Assembly: GCA_021819535.1 (NCBI GenBank)
Contig: JAKAQU010000236.1
Coordinates: 1-5,141 of the forward strand
Source: Pseudomonadota bacterium
GTDB taxonomy: Bacteria; Pseudomonadota; Alphaproteobacteria; Acetobacterales; Acetobacteraceae
DNA: 5,141 nucleotides
Direction of reading: 5' to 3'
Of the stretch, positions 1-5,141 are shown one piece after another; position 1 is the stretch's first letter, and every line of letters starts with the position of its first letter. The notes below the pieces were generated by a model. The model had not been told where the DNA came from and searched no databases. It worked only from the letters and a program-made list of their open reading frames with translations. A program made the translations under genes and the position numbers.

Positions 1-231
1 ATACGGCACCGCCTGCATATAGGATTTATATTCGATCAGCTTTTCGGTGCCGCGATGAAGGAGGCCGATATGCGGATCGGCGCGGGCGACCATCTCGCCA
101 TCCATCTCCAGCACCAGACGCAAAACCCCATGCGCCGCCGGATGCTGGGGACCGAAATTCATCGCATGGCTGTCGATCTCAACGGTTTTGCGCGAACGCC
201 CGCCCGCGACATCCTTGGTCACGTCATCCAT
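1..231 (-). CDS. nuoD: NADH-quinone oxidoreductase subunit D, N-terminal part (cut by window edge)
   Basis: NuoD is the 49-kDa-type subunit of the peripheral arm of complex I. With NuoB it forms the cavity where ubiquinone is reduced next to the membrane. Only the first 77 codons are present; the frame is open to the left edge. The family's N-terminal block is clear: NFGPQHPAAHGVLRLVLEMD at about residues 25-44, then ADPHIGLLHRGTEKLIEYK at 51-69. His30 and His34 lie in the GPQHPAAH loop; by family knowledge the second of these corresponds to the histidine that contacts the quinone head group. Its partner tyrosine would lie just beyond the edge. The ATG at 231-229 shares its A with the nuoC TGA (TGATG), and AAAAGGA at 245-239 sits 7 nt upstream, so translation is probably coupled to nuoC. 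NuoD is a separate protein here, not the NuoCD fusion of enterobacteria. Confidence 0.97.
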   Translation of the reverse strand, partial: MDDVTKDVAGGRSRKTVEIDSHAMNFGPQHPAAHGVLRLVLEMDGEMVARADPHIGLLHRGTEKLIEYKSYMQAVPY

Positions 232-899
232 CACTCGGTCCTTTTCGCCCCGGCACCATCGGCGCGCATTGCGTGCGCCTTCTCATCACCCGGCAGCGTC
301 GTGATCCCCTCCCACGGCGAGACGAAATCGAATGAGCGGAATTCCTGCGTGAGAGCGACCGGCTCATAAACCACCGCTTGCCGTTCATCGTCGTAACGCA
401 CTTCAACATAGCCGGTGAGCGGAAAATCCTTGCGCAACGGATGCCCGTCAAACCCGTAATCGGTGAGAATACGGCGATGATCGGGCTGGCCGGAAAAAAG
501 AATGCCGAACAGATCCCACGCTTCCCGCTCCCACCAGGTCGCGACCGGCCAGATGGCAGAGACCGAGGGGACGAGTGCTGCCTCATCGGTGGTCACGATC
601 ACCCGGATACGATGATTGCGCGACACCGAGAGCAGATTATAGACCACTTCGAACCGCTCGGGACGCCCGGGCCAATCGACGCCGCAGAGATCCATCATCT
701 GCTCGCACGCGAAGCGCGGATCATCGCGGAGCGTCAGCATCAGCGGCACCAGCGCATTGCGCTCAGCCCGCGCGACCACTTCACCCTTCTCCACCGCAAC
801 GGCGGCAACCCCCGGCAGGCTCGCCACTTGCTGCGCCAACCCGGCGAGCGAGGGCGGCACATCCGCCTTCGGCGGCTCTGTCACAGTGTCCTCAGCCAC
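231..899 (-). CDS. nuoC: NADH-quinone oxidoreductase subunit C
   Basis: NuoC is the 30-kDa-type subunit of the complex I peripheral arm. It carries no cofactor and packs against NuoD. With a GTG start at 899 the protein has 222 residues, normal for the unfused form. The family core is plain: a variable N-terminal part to about residue 60, CGVDWPGRPERFEVVYNLLS at 72-91, EREAWDLFGILFSG at 124-137, RRILTDYGFDGHPLRKDFP at 142-160 and VYEPVALTQEFRSFDF at 177-192. Position 138, after FSG, is Gln where the family signature usually has His. The open frame extends upstream into nuoB, but that part is nuoB read in another frame. The start is uncertain: GTG 899 gives an M-A-E-D beginning and an 8-nt overlap with the nuoB stop but has a weak ribosome site. 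GTG 884 (217 residues) has GAGGA 4 nt upstream. GTG 860 has GAAGG nearby. All three keep the conserved core. Confidence 0.95.
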   Translation of the reverse strand: MAEDTVTEPPKADVPPSLAGLAQQVASLPGVAAVAVEKGEVVARAERNALVPLMLTLRDDPRFACEQMMDLCGVDWPGRPERFEVVYNLLSVSRNHRIRVIVTTDEAALVPSVSAIWPVATWWEREAWDLFGILFSGQPDHRRILTDYGFDGHPLRKDFPLTGYVEVRYDDERQAVVYEPVALTQEFRSFDFVSPWEGITTLPGDEKAHAMRADGAGAKRTE

Positions 900-1449
900 G
901 GAGAATGGTTCCCGTGCGGCGAATCTTCTTCTGCAGTTGCAGAATGCCATAGACCAGCGCTTCGGCGGTCGGCGGGCAGCCCGGCACATAGATATCGACC
1001 GGCACCACCCGGTCGCAGCCGCGCACCACCGAATAGGAATAATGATAATAGCCGCCGCCATTGGCGCAGCTACCCATGCTGATCACCCAGCGCGGCTCCG
1101 GCATCTGGTCGTAAACCTTGCGCAAGGCCGGCGCCATTTTATTGGTCAACGTGCCGGCGACGATCATCACATCGCTCTGGCGCGGGCTCGCGCGCGGGAT
1201 GATGCCGAAGCGGTCGAGATCGTAGCGCGGCATATAGGCGTGGATCATCTCGACGGCGCAGCAGGCGAGGCCGAAGGTCATCGGCCACAGGCTTCCCGTC
1301 CGCGCCCAGTTCACCAATTTGTCGAGCTGTGCGACGATGAACCCCTTGCCCGCGATCTCGCCGGTGATGCCCTTGATCACCGCGTCCTGCTCGGCGCCCG
1401 GCGCCAGAAGCTCCCGGTTCCAGGCGATATCCGCGGAATGCACACTCAT
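892..1449 (-). CDS. nuoB: NADH-quinone oxidoreductase subunit B (N2 cluster subunit)
   Basis: NuoB is the PSST-type subunit of complex I and holds the terminal [4Fe-4S] cluster N2, which hands electrons to ubiquinone at the NuoB/NuoD interface. The protein has 185 residues. The four cluster ligands are visible: the tandem Cys63-Cys64 in GLACCAVEM, Cys128 in SMGSCANGGGYY and Cys158 in YVPGCPPTAEAL. Other family blocks are WARTGSLWPMTFG (48-60), YDLDRFG (76-82) and VMIVAGTLTNKMAP (94-107). The ATG at 1449 is chosen because GAGGGGG at 1461-1455 lies 5 nt upstream, overlapping the nuoA stop. A longer frame begins at TTG 1473 inside nuoA but has no such site and would add eight unconserved residues. 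The gap to nuoA is 10 nt, and the 3' end overlaps the likely nuoC start by 8 nt. Nothing is missing or broken. Confidence 0.98.
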   Translation of the reverse strand: MSVHSADIAWNRELLAPGAEQDAVIKGITGEIAGKGFIVAQLDKLVNWARTGSLWPMTFGLACCAVEMIHAYMPRYDLDRFGIIPRASPRQSDVMIVAGTLTNKMAPALRKVYDQMPEPRWVISMGSCANGGGYYHYSYSVVRGCDRVVPVDIYVPGCPPTAEALVYGILQLQKKIRRTGTILRG

Positions 1450-1454
1450 CGCCG

Positions 1455-1461
1455 CCCCCTC
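1455..1461 (-). promoter_or_regulatory. Ribosome binding site of nuoB
   Basis: GAGGGGG lies 5 nt before ATG 1449 and overlaps the nuoA TGA (1462-1460). It fixes the nuoB start at 1449 rather than the upstream in-frame TTG at 1473, and suggests that ribosomes ending nuoA re-initiate here. Confidence 0.75.
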
Positions 1462-1825
1462 ATTCCCAATCAAGGGCGCCCTTGCGCCACTCGTAGATGA
1501 ACCCCACGGTCAGCACGGCCAGGAAGCCGAACATCGAGAGCAAGCCGAACAGGCCGATATGAGCGAGGCTGACCGCCCAGGGAAACAGAAACGCGACTTC
1601 CAGATCAAAGATGATGAACAGGATGGCGACAAGATAAAAGCGCACATCGAAGCGCCGTCTTGCATCGTCAAACGGCTCGAACCCGCATTCATAGGCGGAT
1701 GATTTCTCGGGATAGGGTTTCTGGCGCGCGAGCAACAGCGACCCCGCCACCCTCGCCACCCTGATGACGCCGGCGATGGCGAGAAAAACCACGATCGGAA
1801 GGTAATTGATCAATATACCCGGCAT
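1460..1825 (-). CDS. nuoA: NADH-quinone oxidoreductase subunit A
   Basis: NuoA is the ND3-type inner-membrane subunit of complex I. Its first loop reaches the quinone cavity and the junction between the two arms. With the ATG at 1825 it has 121 residues, the usual size. Three membrane helices are visible: about 7-32, 62-83 and 87-111. The conserved loop SAYECGFEPFDDARRRFDVRF (43-63) contains Cys47, equivalent to the cysteine exposed in the deactive state of mitochondrial ND3. FDLEVAFLFPW (73-83) carries the conserved Asp74 and Glu76. The frame could be extended to GTG 1846, but the seven extra residues are unlike the family and no ribosome site precedes them; GGTGA about 6 nt before ATG 1825 is modest support. 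Helix 1 is odd: Arg22 and Arg25 lie within it, both AGG codons, produced by a perfect 9-bp tandem repeat. It is the first gene of the nuo operon, about 130 nt after tRNA-Asp. Confidence 0.96.
   Translation of the reverse strand: MPGILINYLPIVVFLAIAGVIRVARVAGSLLLARQKPYPEKSSAYECGFEPFDDARRRFDVRFYLVAILFIIFDLEVAFLFPWAVSLAHIGLFGLLSMFGFLAVLTVGFIYEWRKGALDWE
1745..1762 (-). repeat. 9-bp perfect tandem duplication within nuoA
   Basis: AGGGTGGCG occurs twice in direct succession on the minus strand, in frame, encoding Arg-Val-Ala twice (residues 22-27 of NuoA). It lies inside the predicted first membrane helix. The repeat itself is read directly; that it arose by slippage is inference. Confidence 0.85.
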
Positions 1826-1879
1826 GCGACTCACCCAGTTTTGCACCGCAGCAGGCCGAGACTAACGCCATCCCGCCAC

Positions 1880-1911
1880 TACCGCCAGCCCGGGGGCGGT
1901 AAAATAACCGC
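1880..1911 (-). promoter_or_regulatory. Two mutually exclusive hairpins in the nuoA leader
   Basis: Reading the minus strand, GCGGT (1911-1907) can pair with ACCGC (1900-1896) across a 6-nt loop, TATTTT. Alternatively TACCGCC (1901-1895) can pair with GGCGGTA (1886-1880), giving 7 bp across an 8-nt loop. Both use the same central segment, so only one can form at a time. No U-run follows the second stem, so it is not a classical terminator. The pairing is seen in the sequence; a regulatory role for nuo expression is inference. Confidence 0.4.
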
Positions 1912-1953
1912 ATATCCCTGTTCGCCATCGGCCCGCGACCGCGGACAGGAATA

Positions 1954-1955
<2 letters not shown>
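1911..1955 (-). repeat. 11-bp inverted repeat abutting the 3' end of tRNA-Asp
   Basis: CATATTCCTGT (1955-1945) pairs with ACAGGGATATG (1921-1911) along 11 bp with one G-U pair, across a 23-nt loop that contains a smaller CCGC/GCGG stem. The 5' arm begins with the last two bases of the encoded tRNA CCA. The stem is followed by CGGTTATTTT, not an immediate U-run. It may end or slow transcription after tRNA-Asp, or mark a processing site. The structure is clear, the function is inferred. Confidence 0.5.
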
Positions 1956-2030
<75 letters not shown>

Positions 2031-2042
2031 AATCAGGAGGGC

Positions 2043-2072
2043 CGTCTAAAGCCCCGGCGCCCTCCCGTCAAG
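2043..2072 (-). promoter_or_regulatory. Probable promoter of tRNA-Asp
   Basis: CTTGAC (2072-2067), with TTGACG at 2071-2066, is followed after 17 nt by TAGACG (2048-2043). The -35 element matches the CTTGAC favoured by alphaproteobacterial housekeeping sigma factors; the -10 is weak, 3 of 6. A start about 7 nt downstream would leave a leader of only some 6 nt before the tRNA at 2030, which suits a tRNA gene. Confidence 0.45.
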
Positions 2073-2107
2073 CAAGCCTGCCGCAAAAACACCAGACGTT
2101 GAGACAA

Positions 2108-2179
2108 TGGGCGGTGACGGGTTCGAACCGCCGACCCTCTCGGTGTAAACGAGATGCTCTACCGCTGAGCTAACCGCCC
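2108..2179 (-). tRNA. tRNA-Val (anticodon UAC)
   Basis: The 72-nt cloverleaf has a perfect 7-bp acceptor stem GGGCGGT/ACCGCCC. The D arm is GCTCAGCGGTAGAGC, the anticodon stem TCTCG/CGAGA closes the loop TTTACAC, and the T arm is GGCGG/CCGTC with loop TTCGAAC. Positions 34-36 read TAC, decoding GUA and related Val codons. The discriminator A is followed by TTG, so CCA is not encoded and must be added enzymatically, unlike the tRNA-Asp next to it. Its 5' end lies just 12 nt after the hup stop codon and no promoter is visible in between, so it is probably cut from a hup-tRNA transcript. Confidence 0.97.
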
Positions 2180-2191
2180 GCGACGAAGCGC

Positions 2192-2464
2192 TTAATTCAC
2201 GGCGTCCTTGAGCGTCTTGCCGGGCTTGAAGCGGACCGAGTTGGAGGCCGGAATTTTGATCTCCTCGCCGGTGCGAGGGTTATGGCCCGTCGTCGCCTTA
2301 CGCTTGGCCACGACGAAGGTTCCGAATCCGATGAGGCGCACTTCTTCCTGTTTTTTCAGTGCTCCCTCGACCGCCGCGAATACGGCATCGACCACTTCGG
2401 TCGCCTTGGTTTTGGGCAGGTCGGTCTCTTCCGCCACGGCGGCAATCAGATCCATCTTATTCAC
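2192..2464 (-). CDS. hup: HU-type DNA-binding protein (nucleoid-associated)
   Basis: HU is a small basic dimer that bends and compacts DNA in the nucleoid and assists replication, repair and transcription. With the GTG at 2464 the protein has exactly 90 residues, the classic HU length. It begins MNKMDLIAAVAEE (helix 1), then a second helix to about residue 38, the IGFGTFVVAKRKA strand (45-57), and the DNA-binding arm with NPRTGEEIKIPAS (62-74), where Pro63 is the DNA-intercalating proline. The end is KPGKTLKDAVN. GTG 2464 is favoured because AAGGGAGG (2479-2472) lies 7 nt upstream. The longer frame from TTG 2470 would leave almost no spacing, and ATG 2455 would cut the conserved N-terminus. 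HU rather than IHF is called from overall resemblance; the two families share the fold and signature, so some doubt remains. It lies downstream of lon in the same direction, with a probable promoter of its own, and tRNA-Val follows closely. Confidence 0.95.
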   Translation of the reverse strand: MNKMDLIAAVAEETDLPKTKATEVVDAVFAAVEGALKKQEEVRLIGFGTFVVAKRKATTGHNPRTGEEIKIPASNSVRFKPGKTLKDAVN

Positions 2465-2471
2465 GCACAAG

Positions 2472-2479
2472 CCTCCCTT
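2472..2479 (-). promoter_or_regulatory. Ribosome binding site of hup
   Basis: AAGGGAGG, a near-perfect Shine-Dalgarno, lies 7 nt before GTG 2464. It decides between the three possible in-frame starts (TTG 2470, GTG 2464, ATG 2455) and implies strong translation, as expected for an abundant nucleoid protein. Confidence 0.8.
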
Positions 2480-2517
2480 GAAACTGAATGGAGAAAATCA
2501 ATCCACACGCGGGAAGG

Positions 2518-2547
2518 ACACTAGAGGGCGGGTTTCCGCGGCGTCAA
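2518..2547 (-). promoter_or_regulatory. Possible promoter of hup
   Basis: TTGACG (2547-2542) and TAGTGT (2523-2518) are separated by 18 nt. The -35 is good (5 of 6) and the -10 poor (3 of 6). A start near 2511 would give a leader of about 47 nt before GTG 2464. It is the best match in the lon-hup gap, but the call rests on the hexamers alone. Confidence 0.35.
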
Positions 2548-2602
2548 CGGAATGTCGTGAATTTCAGACGTTCATCCACAGAAAACCGCAGGTTGTGCCC
2601 GG

Positions 2603-2623
2603 CCGCGACCGATTCGGGCGCGG
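2603..2623 (-). terminator. Imperfect hairpin after lon, possible transcript end
   Basis: About 28 nt after the lon stop, CCGCG pairs with CGCGG; one mismatch then separates this stem from an inner CCG/CGG stem around a 3-nt loop. The run TTTT comes only some 16 nt later, so this does not meet the standard of an intrinsic terminator. It could protect the lon mRNA 3' end, or terminate weakly. Confidence 0.3.
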
Positions 2624-2651
2624 ATTCGCAGCCAGGCAACCTCGCGCGGGA

Positions 2652-5093
<2,442 letters not shown>

Positions 5094-5098
5094 AAACC

Positions 5099-5104
5099 CC
5101 TCCT
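5099..5104 (-). promoter_or_regulatory. Ribosome binding site of lon
   Basis: AGGAGG lies 5 nt before ATG 5093, a consensus Shine-Dalgarno that supports this start over the internal ATG at codon 11. The remaining bases up to the right edge (5105-5141) are GC-rich and show no convincing -10/-35 pair. Confidence 0.75.
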
Positions 5105-5141
5105 CTCAGAACCCCCTTGCGCCCTCCGCCCAGCCCCCGCG

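Noticed and set aside
378..1500. Long plus-strand open frames (378-1082 and 757-1500) opposite nuoC and nuoB
   Set aside because: Both lie antisense to strongly conserved complex I genes, have Arg/His/Ala-rich low-quality translations, overlap each other, and lack ribosome sites. They are typical GC-rich shadows.
2082..2107. Intrinsic terminator after tRNA-Val, suggested by a TTTTT run
   Set aside because: No stem of useful length precedes the run.
2560..2575. Possible alphaproteobacterial LexA box (GTTC-N7-GTTC) upstream of hup
   Set aside because: Only one GTTC half is present; the other half reads GAAT, so the site does not match.

Overview
The window reads as chromosomal core DNA from a GC-rich alphaproteobacterium. 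The order lon, hup, tRNA-Val, tRNA-Asp, nuoA-B-C-D, the separate (unfused) nuoC and nuoD, and the alphaproteobacterial character of the Lon and NuoA sequences support this. A Rhodospirillales/Acetobacteraceae-like source is my guess from sequence feel, not from a search. Every gene lies on the minus strand, so transcription runs from high to low coordinates. Nothing credible is encoded on the plus strand.

Right part (5093-2652): a complete ATP-dependent protease Lon with all motifs intact. A gap of about 190 bp follows. It holds an imperfect hairpin just after lon, a plausible promoter and a strong Shine-Dalgarno, and leads into a 90-residue HU-type nucleoid protein that starts at GTG. Twelve bases after the hup stop comes tRNA-Val(UAC), with no encoded CCA. 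Then comes tRNA-Asp(GUC), with encoded CCA and an apparent promoter of its own.

Left part (1956-1): a leader of about 130 nt with an 11-bp hairpin starting in the tRNA-Asp CCA end, plus two overlapping, mutually exclusive hairpins. After it come nuoA, nuoB, nuoC and the first 77 codons of nuoD. These are tightly packed: a 10-nt gap, an 8-nt overlap and a 1-nt overlap. They encode one membrane subunit (NuoA) and three peripheral-arm subunits (NuoB, NuoC, NuoD) of the proton-pumping NADH:quinone oxidoreductase (complex I). The operon clearly continues past the left edge.

I see no mobile element, CRISPR array, toxin-antitoxin pair or unfamiliar gene, and no evidence of a new system. The points worth a second look are small: the folded nuo leader, a 9-bp tandem duplication that puts two arginines into the first membrane helix of NuoA, a Gln in place of the expected His in the NuoC signature, and the very close hup/tRNA-Val junction. 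Several starts (nuoA, nuoB, nuoC, hup) need correcting from the longest open frame, and I give reasons for each.
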